From assembly GCA_038363925.1 (NCBI GenBank), contig JAQQWL010000005.1, positions 310,001 through 374,000 on the forward strand: a stretch of 64,000 nucleotides of DNA, given 5' to 3'. Source of the stretch: Apiospora phragmitis (lineage: Eukaryota; Ascomycota; Sordariomycetes; Amphisphaeriales; Apiosporaceae). The position numbers and the translations under genes were made by a program. The notes beneath the pieces were generated by a model, which was not told the origin of the DNA, ran no database searches, and saw only the letters and a list, made by a program, of their open reading frames with translations. How positions within the stretch are numbered: the first letter of the stretch is position 1; every line of letters starts with the position of its first letter. Shown here in pieces: positions 22,786-35,312 of this stretch.

Positions 22786-23422
22786 TGTAACGAACGCTAT
22801 CTAGGTTCTAAAAGAAACCTAGTAAGACGTACTAGGGTTTATATTAGTAATACGAGAGAGTATCTAAACGTGTAATAAAAGTCGCGTTTATCGATATAAT
22901 GGGTAATAGTTTATAAGAATAAAGGTAATTAAGGTATATAAATTTAAGGATATTTATAATAGTTTTGTTAAAGCTGTTTATTTTATTAATAGGTTAAGAT
23001 TAATACTTAAATTAATTATTAAAATAAAGAGTATTTATATAAAATATATAGGGAACGTCCGTCGTTATATATTTAATTTCTTTTCTTATTAATCGGTTAA
23101 ATTATTTAGCTCACCTTCGTATTTTAATAATTCGGGTAATTCCTTTATTAGTTAAATTACTGACTTACTTCGCCGTTCCCGGTGATCCTTATGATCTATT
23201 ACGTAACGTTGTTTTTACTGCTTTTTTAGGCCGTGTTTAGCTTATTACGGTTTAAAATATTATCGTTATGGTCGCCGTGCGCTTTTATAATATTAATACG
23301 CTTATATTAATATAGCTGGCGGCGCGGTTAATAGCCGTGATATTATACCTTAAGCGAGGTATTATAAATCCGGCCCGGTGGTTTTATAGGTTTTAGCCGC
23401 ATAATTAGGTTAGGTCGTAATA
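22786..23422 (-). repeat. 3' LTR of element B
   Basis: Direct repeat of 29,825-30,460. It starts TGTAACGAACGCTATC and ends GGTCGTAATA (RIP form of GTAACA). It is less RIP-altered at its left end than the partner LTR. Confidence 0.9.
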
Positions 23423-23438
23423 CTATTTTTCCTCTCTT
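23423..23438 (-). promoter_or_regulatory. Polypurine tract of element B
   Basis: On the minus strand AAGAGAGGAAAAATAG directly precedes the 3' LTR, the position and composition expected for the plus-strand primer of reverse transcription. It fixes the element's orientation. Confidence 0.75.
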
Positions 23439-26400
23439 AATTATTTTATTTCCGAAGCGTTAAATTCTTTTAAATATTTTTACTTATTTATCGTATCGGT
23501 TTTTAATAAGCTCTTCCCTTTTTTTCGTTATACTTTTTATTATAATATTTATTTATTATATTAAATCGAATTAAAAAATTTATTTTTCGTATAAAGTTTA
23601 AAAAAACCGAATAGTATTATAATTTAATTATTCTCTTTAACGAGTTTAGTTTTAAAGTTATACCGTACTCTTTTTATTTAAAAAAGGAGTAGAAGTATAT
23701 TATATTGGATAATATTTTTCGTTATAAGGAGTGCGTTCGTTATAGTTAATCCTGCGATAGTTCCGGTCTATTAGTTTTTACGGTATTTCGGGTCGTTAAC
23801 GAGTCCCGTTGTCTTACGCTTTAAAAAATAGGCGGTTAGCGACTCTTTACGCAAGGCGAGCGCGGCTTTAAAGAAGGCTTATTAGGAGGTTTAAAATACC
23901 TTTTAATATTTAGAGCGAATTCGGTAATAGCGGAACTCTTTAATAACGCGTGGTATAAAAATAGCTAAACGTGGTCTTTATTTTTTAAATAAATTAGAGG
24001 CGGCCGAGCACGTTAAGTCCGAGGCGGTTATTAAGGCATAGTTTTTTAAAGCGTTTAAAGTAATAGATTAAAACGCGATAAATTTTAACCTCGTTCTATT
24101 TTAAACGCTTATAATTTTTTCGCGGTATTTATTAAGTATTTTTTAAATTTTTAAATATTATTTTTTAACGGGTAACCTTTTTATTAAATGAGGTATTAGA
24201 AGTTTTATTCTTTTTTTTTTATCGATAACTTTATCGATTTTATACTCGTATTAATCCGTTTCGATTTCTAGATATATATCGATTAGGGTTTTTTCAACTA
24301 TTAATTCGAGTAATAAAATATAAAATATAGGGTATATCTATATTATTTTAAGTAGCGATAATCGGTAATTAGTTTTTAAAATAGCTTTTACAATTTTAAA
24401 TAGTTTTATCTTTTTAAAGTCTAATTTATTACTTAATCGTTTTATTTTAATATTTCGTTATAAGAGGTAAATTTTTTCTCCTTTTTTAAAGGTTAGTCCT
24501 TTTAACCTTGTTTAGTCGGCGTATCCTTTTATCCGCTATTTGAGGAGGGTAAGGTTTTATTATAATATAATTTAGAGTTCTTTTAATTTTTCAATTTATA
24601 TAGTCGCGATTAGTACTAGTTTTTTTTTTAAGGGTTTTTTAATAATTTCTAAGTCGTACCCGTAGTTTGTTTAAAATAGTAAGATACGCGTAGCTTCGTT
24701 ATTTACGCTATTATAAATAAATTAAGTTATAAATAATAGTTATATTTAATTATTTTGTTCGTAATTAATATAGTAGCGTAGGTACTGTTTTAAGGTTTAG
24801 TTTATCCGCTCGGTTTATTTATTCGTTTAGGGGTGGTAAGCCGTAAATAATTTATATTTAACTTTAAATTATGTTATAAGTAATTTCTAGAATTTAGCGG
24901 TAAATAATTTATTTCTATCGGAGATAATTATTTCGGGTAATCCGTACTAATTAACGATTATTCGGAGGAACGTGTACGCTAGGTCGTTAATATCGTTAAA
25001 TTTTTTATACGGTAGGAAGTAGGTATATTTCGTAAACTTATCTATAATAACTAAGATATTATCGTAATTAACCTTAGTTAGGGGTTTTTTTAATAAGGGT
25101 AACTTAATAATAAAATTAAGTGTAATGGTTTTTTATATTTTATTTAATAATAAAATTAGTTATAATTTTTTATATAATTAATATCAGGTAGTTTTAATTT
25201 TATTATAAAAGTTATATTTATTAATTATTTTAATTACGATTAGTTTAAAGTTTTTATAATTAAATTATTTAATAATCTTTTTCTAGGTTTTAAATATCCC
25301 TTAATATCCGTATATAAAATACTTATAGAATTCTTTAATAAAGTCCTCGCGATACTACTCGGGGATATAAATCTTGTTTCGGTAAAAAGCGAGACCGTCG
25401 CGGTTTTCGAAGTGATCCCTAAGATAGTTCCCGGGGTTAAGGGTTTAATTAAGTTATTAAAATTTAATAACCTATTCATTATTATATTAAACGTAGTTTA
25501 TAACGTTTAATTATTTTAATAATATAAGGTTACTATTCTGGTTATAAGTAAGGATAGTTCGCGGTTTCGGGCAGGATTTCTTCTTAATAGTCTAGTCGTC
25601 GGCTTAATATATTAACGCGACCGTTCTTATTACTTTTTTAATAAATAATAGTAAGGTTAAATTTTAAAAGGAATTTAAATTATTATATTTATTATTTATT
25701 TAGTTTTTTAATAATAATAAACGTTATAAGGTTTTTATAATTAATATAAATTTTAATTAATTTTATTATTTTATTAAAATAATATTTTTATTTTTTATAA
25801 GTTTTAATAATAGTTATTAATTCTTTATTATAAATTTAATAATTAAGCTCTAATTTATTAAACTTTTTTTAAAAAAATACAACCAGGTATAACTTTTTAT
25901 TATTATTTTATTAATTTAGTTATCCTTTAATCGTATAGTTCGATACGTCGGTTTCGATTTTAAAGGGTTTAAACGGATTTATTATATAAAGTATTAATTT
26001 ATTAAGGATTCGTTTTTTAATATTATAAAACGTTTTATTTTTTTTTATTAAAATACTTTATCCTTTTTTATGAAGTTCATTAGGGGTGTTACTATTTTAT
26101 TAAATTCGGGGATAAAAATTCGGTAATAGTTAGTTAATTTTATGAAAGATCTGATTTTTATAGCGTTTATAGGCGTAGGTTACTCTTTAATTGTTAAGAT
26201 TTTTAAAGGTTTTATTCGGATTTCGCCCGGGGATATTACGTATTTTACAAAGGTAACGGATCGTTAGTAGAATTTATTCTTTTTTAGGTTAATTAATAAG
26301 TTAGTATTTTATAACTTTTACAGTATTAGCTTTATATATTCTCGGTATTATTTATTATTTTCGAAATAAATAAGGATATCGTTGAGGTATATTACGATAA

Positions 26401-29400
26401 ACTTATTAAAATATTTTTATAAAATATAATTAATTATAGATTAAAAGTTAATTAGTATAGTAATTAAGTTAAACGGTATAGCTTAATATTCGAAATAGCC
26501 GTACTTAGTTCAGAACGCGGTTTTTTATTCTTTTCTTTTTTTAATTCGGATTAGGTTATATATATTAAGGAGGTCAAGTATTATAAAGATTTTAACGTGT
26601 AATAATTTATTTCGTAAATCGCCGATTAAAAATAAGGGGTATCGGTTTTTAATAATAATTTCGTTAAGTTTTCGGTAATCGATATATATGCGTTATTTAA
26701 GTTTCCCGTTTTTACTCTTTTTTAGAACGAAGAGGATAAGGAAGCCTGTTAGTGATATAAATGGTCGGATAACTTTTTTTTCGAGGTTTTCCGTGATATA
26801 CTTTTTTAAGGCTTATTTATACTTTTGGTTAAGTTTATATATAGGTATAAATAAGGGTTTTTTTTTATTTTTAAAAAGTATTTTATAGTTTTATTATATA
26901 TAAAGTAGTAAGCTTATTTTTAGTTTTTTATTAAAAAGTGTTTCGAATTGCCGATATTTTTTTAGTATAATTGTTATAATGTTCGGTTTAAGCTCTTTAA
27001 TAATAATATATATTTTAAAGATTTTAGGTTTATTAGGGGGTTATTTTTTAAACCGTTATTTATTAATTAAACCTCTTTTTAATATATTTTATTAAAGTTA
27101 GCGTATTTTTTAATTAATTTTAGAATTATTTACCTGTAATTAAGGTATTTTTAAAATTATATCGTATTTTATAACGTCCGTAATATTATACGTAATTCGT
27201 TTATAGCGTTTTTTAATATTAATCGGAAAGTTTACAACTTCTTTTTATACTTTTTTATTATTATAAGTTATAAGTTTTTTATTAACGGTCCTAAATCGGC
27301 ATAAGGCGTTTTTCTCCTATTATTCGAGTTTAAAGTAGTTAACGATTCGTAATGAAATATAGTTTCTTTACGTTTTATTACTAAGTAACGCTTTAATATA
27401 AACTTTTTTTATATTTAGTATTAATATAATATGCTTATGGATAGCTCGATTATTCGTTGTTTAGTATAGGGACCTATTTTAGTCCGCCTATTATCGTTTT
27501 TTTATAATAGGCGGCGCCCGTTTTTTAAACGCTACGTTTATAGGTTATTAACGATATTTTACGATCGATCCTCGTATCGTTGCCGTTATTTCTTCCGTTC
27601 TTTATAAGGCGCTTTTTAGTATATTAATGGGGGTGTTTTTATACTTTTTTTTATATAAAGTACTGTTTTTTAATACTTAGGATTCGGGTTTTTTTAATAA
27701 TTCGAAGGTTTATTAAGTCCGCGGTAGTTTATAGGCGTTTTATAAGTTTTTTAATATAATAAAGGGGTTTTTTTATTAAATATATATTTATATATTTTAA
27801 AAGTATTAGGCGCTTTTTTTTAAACGTTTATAAGCTCGTAATTTTTTTTAAGCGTGTTTAAAGTATTAGTTTTTAAAATATTCTTTTTAATTTCGTTTTT
27901 TTAGGTAATATTATCGTAGTTATTGTAAGTTTTTTTATATTAGTAGGTATGCGCGTCGTCCATTTAGGATCGACGTTTAGATTTTTTTAATAATATAATC
28001 CGGGTGTGGTTACGTAATAGGTCGTTTACCGATCTTTCGGGGGAACTATTCGTATTCGAGCTTTTTCGCGAAGTGTTTTATATAAGCGTTATATATATAC
28101 GAGATTTATAAGAGCGTGAAGTATTCTTTATAAGTGGGGGAGATTTATAAGTTATTTTTTATTACGTAATTACCGTAGATTTTTTGGTTAAAACCGGCCG
28201 TAATAAGTATTTGGCGTAAGTATTTCGAGTCGGGGTAAATAATACTAGGGATGGTTAATTACTTATTAGTTTTAAGGTTTTTGAATTTAGCGATCTCGTT
28301 TATTAGCTCGTTTATTAGTATATTTATTAAATATTTATAATTTATTAATTGTTTTAATTAATTTATAATATTATTTATCGAGTTATTATTTTCGTTATAA
28401 AGAAGGGGTTATTCTTTTCGTATTACCGCGATGCTTCGGCTATAGTCTTCCTTGCTTCTCGGGGTTTTAAGGAATTATCCGGTACTTTTTTTATCCGCTA
28501 AGTAGGAGGTATACTTATTATTATAGCAGGCTATTTAGGATAGGTTACCGTGCTTAATAGTAGCGTTATTATTTTTAATAGCTATTATAGGGGTATTTTT
28601 TATTTTAATAACGTTAATGTGTCGTTTTTTAAAACTCGTTAAAAGTCTTTCTTTAATACTCGATATTTTTAAACGTAATATCTTAGTTTTTAATAGTTAT
28701 AATAAATACTACGTAACTTTTTATTTTATTTATTATATTTAATAGCGTCGAAGTTTATAGGTTTATTATAATAGTTATATACCGTAGTATTTTTAAGCGG
28801 TATATAGTTATATTAATATGGTTGCCCCGTATTAGTTTAAGTTTGATTAGTTTATTACTAAGGCTTATTTTATTTCTCGAGGCGTTATTTATATATATAA
28901 GTATCGATTTTAATAATAAGTTTTATATACGAAAAAAAGTTATTAAGGGTATTAAATTATTTAAATTCGTTTTTAATATTATCTTTTAATCTTTAATAAT
29001 ATATTATAATTTTTATAGTTTCGATATAATTTAATTAAATTATAATACGTTAGAACTCGGTTATATAAAAAACGGTTAATCTTTTTTATTTAAAGGTTTT
29101 AAGTTCCTTTTCCGCCTGTTATTTTTTATTAAAGTTTTAAAAGAGTGATTTAAAAGCTTATTCGAAGCCGTTATAATTTTCGAAAATGTGTTATACTTTT
29201 ATACGGCATAGTTTAATTTATTAATCGTTTTTTATAAATTTATTTAAATAGGGTTCGAATTAAGCGTGTATTTTATTTTTAAGAAACGAGGTAGCGTAAA
29301 TAACTCGTTAAGTAGAGTTTTAGAACGTTTTTTTATAAAACCGTTAATAAGTTTTAATTTAAATAAAAAAGCTTTAGAAATTTCCGCTTATTTTATTAAA

Positions 29401-29824
29401 AGGTATTAATATATTAATCTTTATACTTTTTTTTAATATAATAAGGGTTTAAATAATATTAATAGTTATACGGAAGAGATATACTTTTTTGTATAGTTTA
29501 TTAATATTGTAAAGTATTTATTTTAAGGTACCCTTAGTTAAGAGTTCGTTACGCTCTTTTTCGAGCTTAACGTAGTAATGTTAATAATTAGCGCTTTTTT
29601 GCTCGAATTTTTTAATTCGCTTAACTAGCGCTTGTTATATAAGCTCGTTATTGTTTTCGTTGCTATTAACGTTTATAGCAAGGTTCCGTTAAAAGGTATT
29701 AAAGGTAGCGATAAGAGTCTTTCTTTATCGGGCGGTGTTATTAAGGCTAGGTGTAAATATAGTTCTTGTAATATTATTATTTAAAGGTTTAAATAATAAC
29801 TTATAAGAATAAAAGTAATTAAAA
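23439..29824 (-). pseudogene. gag-pol remnant of gypsy element B
   Basis: The interior has the size for a gag-pol gene, but all frames are broken by stops, mostly TAA and TAG as expected from RIP. The reverse transcriptase part lies at about 26,000-27,000 (minus strand YLNDILIY and LDL..YNLIRI). The longest surviving frame, 25,479-25,240 (79 codons, minus strand), falls between RNase H and integrase positions. Gag would lie near 28,500-29,800 and integrase near 24,500-25,200, inferred from order only. Confidence 0.65.
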
Positions 29825-30460
29825 TATAATAAATATTATTTAAGTTTTAAAAGAAACTTAGTAAGACGTATTAAGGTTTATATTAATAATACGAGAAAGT
29901 ATTTAAACGTATAATAGAAGTTACGTTTATCGATATAATGGGTAATAGTTTATAAAAACGAAGGTAATTAAGGTACGTAGGTTTAGGGTATTTATAATAG
30001 TTTCGTTAAAACTATTTATTTTATTAATAAGTTAAGATTAATATTTAAATTAATTATTAAAATAAAAAGTATTTATATAAAATATATAGGGAACGTTTAT
30101 TATTATATATTTAATCTCTTTTTTTATTAATCGGTTAAATTATTTAGTTCACCTTCGTATTTTAATAATCCGGGTGATCTTTTTATTAATTAAATTACCG
30201 ACTTACTTCGCCGTTCCCGGTGATCCCCGTGATTTATTACGTAATATTATCCTTGCTGCTTCCTTGGGCCGTATCTAGCCTGCTGCGGTTTAGGATACTG
30301 TCGTCGTGGTCGCCGTACGCTTTTATAATATTAGTGCGCTCATGTTAGTATAGTTGGCGGCGCGGTTAGTGGCCGTGATATTATACCCTGGGCGGGGTAT
30401 CGTAAATCCGGCCCGGTGGTTTTATGGGTCTTAGCCGCATAATTAGGTCAGGTCGTAACA
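29825..30460 (-). repeat. 5' LTR of element B
   Basis: Direct repeat of 22,786-23,422. Its inner border TATAATAAATATTATTTAAG is the fully RIP-altered form of TGTAACGAACGCTATCTAGG. The outer border ends GGTCGTAACA at 30,460. Confidence 0.9.
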
Positions 30461-33400
30461 CCGTGTTTTAAAGATTTTCCGGCCGGTATATTTATTCGGG
30501 TTAAATCGAATAAATTCGAAAACCTTTTATACGACGAGATTATTAATCTTTTTTACGTTAGACTTTTAAAACGGGTATTTAAACGAGGTAATAACCTCGT
30601 TTTATTAAAGCTTAATTATTAATTTATAATTCTTTTATTCTTTTTAAGTAAGGAATATAGCGGCTCGAATATTCTAGAGTAAGTATTTTTTAAGTTATCC
30701 TTGGCCACGTTATATGGGAGCTACTATAATTTCCTCGGTTATCGGTTCGGTATTTAGGGTATTTACCGGCTGTTCCGGATCTGTTTATAATTCAGGTTAG
30801 TCGTGTAGTTTTTTAACTTCTTCCCGGTAGTACGGCTTAATTTAGGTTATTCGAAAAACTTTTAGGCCGTCTAGGGTATTTACTTAGATCGTATAGTTTT
30901 TAATAACTATTATCTTATATAGTCCGGTTTATCCTTTTTTTTCTTATTAAATTAGGACTTTACTCCGGAGCGGGAGTATTAAAATATTTTAAATATTTAG
31001 AGCTCGGTGGATATTAATATTTGTACGTATTTTCCGAAGCATTTTTATTATTTTCTATATAGTTTCTCTTTGTGCTTAGATCTTTAGTAACGGTGGTGAG
31101 TTCTCGTTGATATAAAAGTATATTCCGAATACGAGTAGGGTAGGTATTAGGTTGTTAAGGCTAGCCGTATCGTTTAAAGCTTTAATTATTATTTAGAGTA
31201 TTATTTCGGTATTTATATAATAACCGAGATCTTTTTATAAGATATCGAAGGTTTTATATAATAGAATATATACTTGTTTAACTTTATTTATTATTTAATA
31301 AGCTTCGATAAGTATTTTTTTATAGGTAATTTTTATTATTTATACGTAGTCGCGAAACTTTTTTTAAAAGTACGTACCCGGATTATACGAGATATAGTTA
31401 AGGGGTCTTTAATATATATATATTTAATATTTATAGAAGGTATTTTAAGTATTTTATACGCTAAGCGAATATAGGAATATAGCCGTTTAAAAAGATATAT
31501 TTAAATCGATTATGTAAAGTGCGTTTTATTCGTTAATATAAACAATGTTTATAATAATTTTATAATTAAAGTCGTATTTATTTTATAACGAGAATTTAAG
31601 TTTTTATAATACCGGATTATACGTTTAGTATTAAGAGTAAAACTTTTAGATCTCGTTAAGAATAATAAGGTCGATATTATCGTAGCCGGCGTTCTTTAAG
31701 AGAGTATAGAGCTTAGTTGTACGAAGGTATTTAAAACGTTAATAGAGGTGTCGAAACTATTTTTCGGTAAAATATAACGTCGTTTTTATACGGCCGGTAT
31801 TAAAGAACGGATATCCTTATTTTTTAATTATAAAGAATATTTTTTTATTTTTTTATATAATAAGGTTAAAAATATTATTATAATATATTTTAAGCCGGTC
31901 GGCGTTATATAATAAAAATAAAAAAAGAGTTATAATATTTAAAATATAATACTTTATTATTTTTAATAAGTTTTATACGTTAATTATTTTAATTAACGAT
32001 ATAAGTTTTAAATTTCCGAATTTAATCTCGGCGCTTTTCGGGGTTTAATCGATTTATATGTCTAGGTTTTCTCGTATATAAACCTTTATTTAAAGCTTTT
32101 CGATTATTAAAAATAGGGCGGCGCCGGTATTTTAAAACTTTTTTTAGTAAGTCTAGTTATACGGGCTATTAAGGTTAAATTAATCGGCTTGTATAATAAT
32201 TTTTAAATAAATATCCTCGTTAATAAGTCGGTAGTAGAACGCGGCGTTTATTAAATAAGTAATACTTTATTATATATTTTTTAAATCCAGGTAATTATAT
32301 TTTTTTTCGTTATTTTCTAGCTCTTTTTTATCCTTTTTTTAGTTTTAAACGAACGTTTCGTACTTGTTTTAAAAAAGGGGGCCTTATTTAATATTATTGC
32401 ACGTTTAGAAATATTAGTTCTTTATTTAAGATTATTTTTTAATTAGGTAGTTTATTAATTAATTACTTTATTTATAATAAATTCGGCAGGTTTTTTATTC
32501 GAACTTCTAGTTTTTATATAATAATTTTAATTAAAAAGTATCGGCGGGTTATTAATTACTTTTTTATTTTAATAGTTAGTTATTATATAATAATTTATTA
32601 TTATAGGCTAGTTAGTTTTTTTTCGTATAGTTATTTATAAACCGTTTATTAATTAAGTACGTATTTATAGCCGGGTTTTAATATAATTCCTTTATTAAAT
32701 ATCGTTTTAATAATATTTAGTTCGTTATTATATTTAATAATATATGAAGGTTTAAAAATAATGCTTTATATATTAGCTTTTAATTAATAAGGGCCGGTAT
32801 AAGCTTTAGAACTTTTTAATAAGCTCTTATGACGGAGGTATAAAGAGCGATCTTTTTTTCGAATCCTTTTCTGAGGGCTTGTTATACGAATTAGAGTTTA
32901 TTTAGTAAGATTTTTAAAACCTTGATAAGTTATTTTTTATTCGTATAAAAAAAATTATTATTTAATTCGTAAAATATTATATATAATTTATTATTATATG
33001 AAAATACGAGTTTATTAAATAATATATCTCGTTTTATTTCTTTTTAAGTCCGATATAATTAAAATAAAATACCTCCGTATAATTAAAAAGAATATTTAAA
33101 AAGATTATATAATATTAATTTTTTAATATATCTAGCCGTCGGCATGTTTTAATAAATATCCGTACTCTATTATAAAAGATATTATATAGCTTACCGGTAT
33201 AATTCTTTTCTTTTTTTTATACTTTTAAGAAGGTAACGACCTTATTTTAATCGATTTTATTATTATAAATAGCTCGGCTTAAAAGGATATCGTATTCCGT
33301 AACGTACGCTAGACTAAATAATCGTACGGTCTAGTCCGGCGGTACCGGAGTTAGAAAAAGAAAAGGGACGATGTCTTGCAACGTTTAGGTGCTTAGGAAT

Positions 33401-34527
33401 CTAGGGTTAGACGTCGGGCCTAAAGTATCCCGTAGTATCGCGAACGATTGCTCCGTACGGAAACCGGGTATCTCTTACTTAGGCGGCGGTTATTCGACTG
33501 TCTATTTTAAGGAAGAGTGTAGAATATCCTCTTTTCGGGTTTCCGAAGTCGGTTCTACCGGTCGGTCTTATTAGTGTACGGGAGAGGCCGGTAATACTAG
33601 TCGTGCGAGCTTGCTTTTAAAGGATCCGCCTATCGGTATATTAACTCCGTTTCTTTCGAAGTAATAATAGAGCTTTTTTTAAAATATACGGTTAATTTGA
33701 CCGAATTAATATTCGGTTTATTTTTTAAATTTTATATTAAACGTTTTTTAAAAGAACGTTCTTTTTATTTTTAATATATAATATTTTAAAAAGTATTATA
33801 TAAAGTATATTATAAATAATTTAAGTATTATTTTTTTAAAAAGTATTTTTAAAAGTTCGAGTTTTTAAAAAACGAGGTTAATATTTTTTTTTTTTTAAAT
33901 TATTAAAAAAATCTCGATATTTTAAAAAACTTTTTCGTATATAAATAATTCGGGGTCTAGGGTTATCGGTTTATTTAAGTTCGGTATGTTCGGGCTCGAT
34001 CTCGATTCGCCGACCGCGATTAGCTTTATTTAATAAGGGTTATCGTTTTATAAATCGTATAATAACGTTATTTAAATATATAATTATATATAGCTTAACT
34101 AATTTTACGTATAATTCGAAACTTAGTTTCTTCCTTATAATATATACTCGGGAAAAAGGGTTCTCTTTATACGGTTAATTTAGTTCGGCTTTTCTTTCGA
34201 ATTTTTAACGGGCGGAAATTCTCGGGGCTCTTTAGTATAGTCGCCTTTACGTCGGTAAAGGCGTAACACCGTCTCTTTACTCTTATTAATTTATAATCGC
34301 TACGAGTAATTATTAATTAGTATTAAATAGGTTTTTATACGTATAATAATTCCGGTTTTAATCGAGGTTTAATCGTTTTTATTTTATTATTTATATTTAT
34401 TTTTAATACGAGTTATAAGGGGTATTATATACCCTTTTTAATAAAATAGGAAAATGGTTTATACGCGTAGGTACGTAATACCTTTTTTAAAGTAATATAA
34501 AAAACCTTAGTTCTTGCTATTTTAATA

Positions 34528-35110
34528 GAATATACGAATTAAATAATAAGTAATTTTAATTAATTTAATTTAATAAAATATTAAATTAAAAAAATAATAG
34601 GATTAAATAAGTTAATATAATTTAATTAAGCTAAGTATTCATTATAAAGTTAATTTATTATAAAAAATTTTAAAAGCTTTTATTAATTTAATTAATTAAA
34701 ATAATTATATTAATTAAGTTATTAAGTTATTTAAAGTAATTACCTTTTATTTTAAAAATAGTATACTTAAAACCTTTTACTTTATTAATTATCTCTTATT
34801 ATATAATCTTTAATTAATTTAAATAATATTAATCTTATTATTTAACTTATTATAAAATATATAAAATAAGTTATATATAATTATCTTAATTTAATTATTA
34901 TAAAGAAATACTACTAATAGGTTATTATAATTAAAAAAAAAGTTAAGTTTAAATTAATAAAACTATATAAGCTTTTAATAAATATTAGTTTTTTATATTA
35001 TTATTTTCATAATATTATAGAATAATTAAAAATATATACTTTTTTTATATATATTTATATATTTCTTTAAACTTTATACTAATACTTTTAATATCATAAA
35101 GCCGCGGTTT
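34528..35110. other. RIP-mutated AT-rich DNA
   Basis: AT-rich tail between element C and the gene island. No gene or repeat partner was seen. The transition to normal GC occurs at about 35,100-35,150, only about 200 bases upstream of the aminopeptidase start. Confidence 0.6.
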
Positions 35111-35312
35111 AATTAATTAATATTAATAAAAAGCGGCGTGAAGTGGGGCGCATGTCGTCCGAAGGGAACCCCGCTAAACTACGCCCTGGATTTCGATTTT
35201 ATTCAGTGCCCGCCTGCCCTTCTATCGTCGTCGATCGATTCCATGACTTCAATCGCATAGAAATCACTCCTGTACTTCCACAATTCCTACCAAGACCAAA
35301 TATATCTGAGCA

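Larger units (their letters stand above)
22786..30460 (-). mobile_element. Complete Ty3/gypsy retrotransposon B (RIP-inactivated)
   Basis: Two direct LTRs, 22,786-23,422 (637 bp) and 29,825-30,460 (636 bp), flank a 6.4-kb interior. The element is transcribed on the minus strand: a purine-rich tract, AAGAGAGGAAAAATAG on the minus strand, lies immediately before the left LTR. On the same strand the reverse transcriptase core is readable as YLNDILIY near 26,376-26,400, a D-to-N change from the YLDDILIY consensus through G-to-A. A conserved LDL..YNLIRI block follows the expected order at about 26,560. Element borders are TGTTACGACC at the right LTR (minus strand) and GTTACA at the other end. It is inserted in element C with a 5-base target duplication. 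Dense C-to-T and G-to-A changes make it non-functional. Confidence 0.9.
20750..34527 (-). mobile_element. LTR retrotransposon family C, copy 2, split by element B
   Basis: The element reads on the minus strand. Its first LTR starts at 34,527 (minus strand TATTAAAATAGCAAGAACTA) and the last LTR starts at 20,988 (TATTAAAATAGCAGGAACTA). The LTRs are roughly 240 bases; the end near 20,750 is approximate. The interior is split by the complete gypsy element at 22,786-30,460, so the C sequence is 20,750-22,785 plus 30,466-34,527, about 6 kb. It pairs in inverted orientation with the shorter copy at 3,769-6,850. A few partial frames remain (for example 31,274-31,474 and 33,389-33,574), but none shows a motif strong enough to decide between copia and gypsy. 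Confidence 0.7.

Noticed and set aside
25240..25479. 79-codon open frame inside element B
   Set aside because: It lies within the gag-pol remnant of the gypsy element in the expected orientation. It is a surviving piece of that frame, not a separate gene.
26688..26888. 66-codon plus-strand frame in element B
   Set aside because: It is on the strand opposite to pol and consists of Phe/Leu/Ile-rich sequence, the usual antisense product of RIP-mutated DNA.
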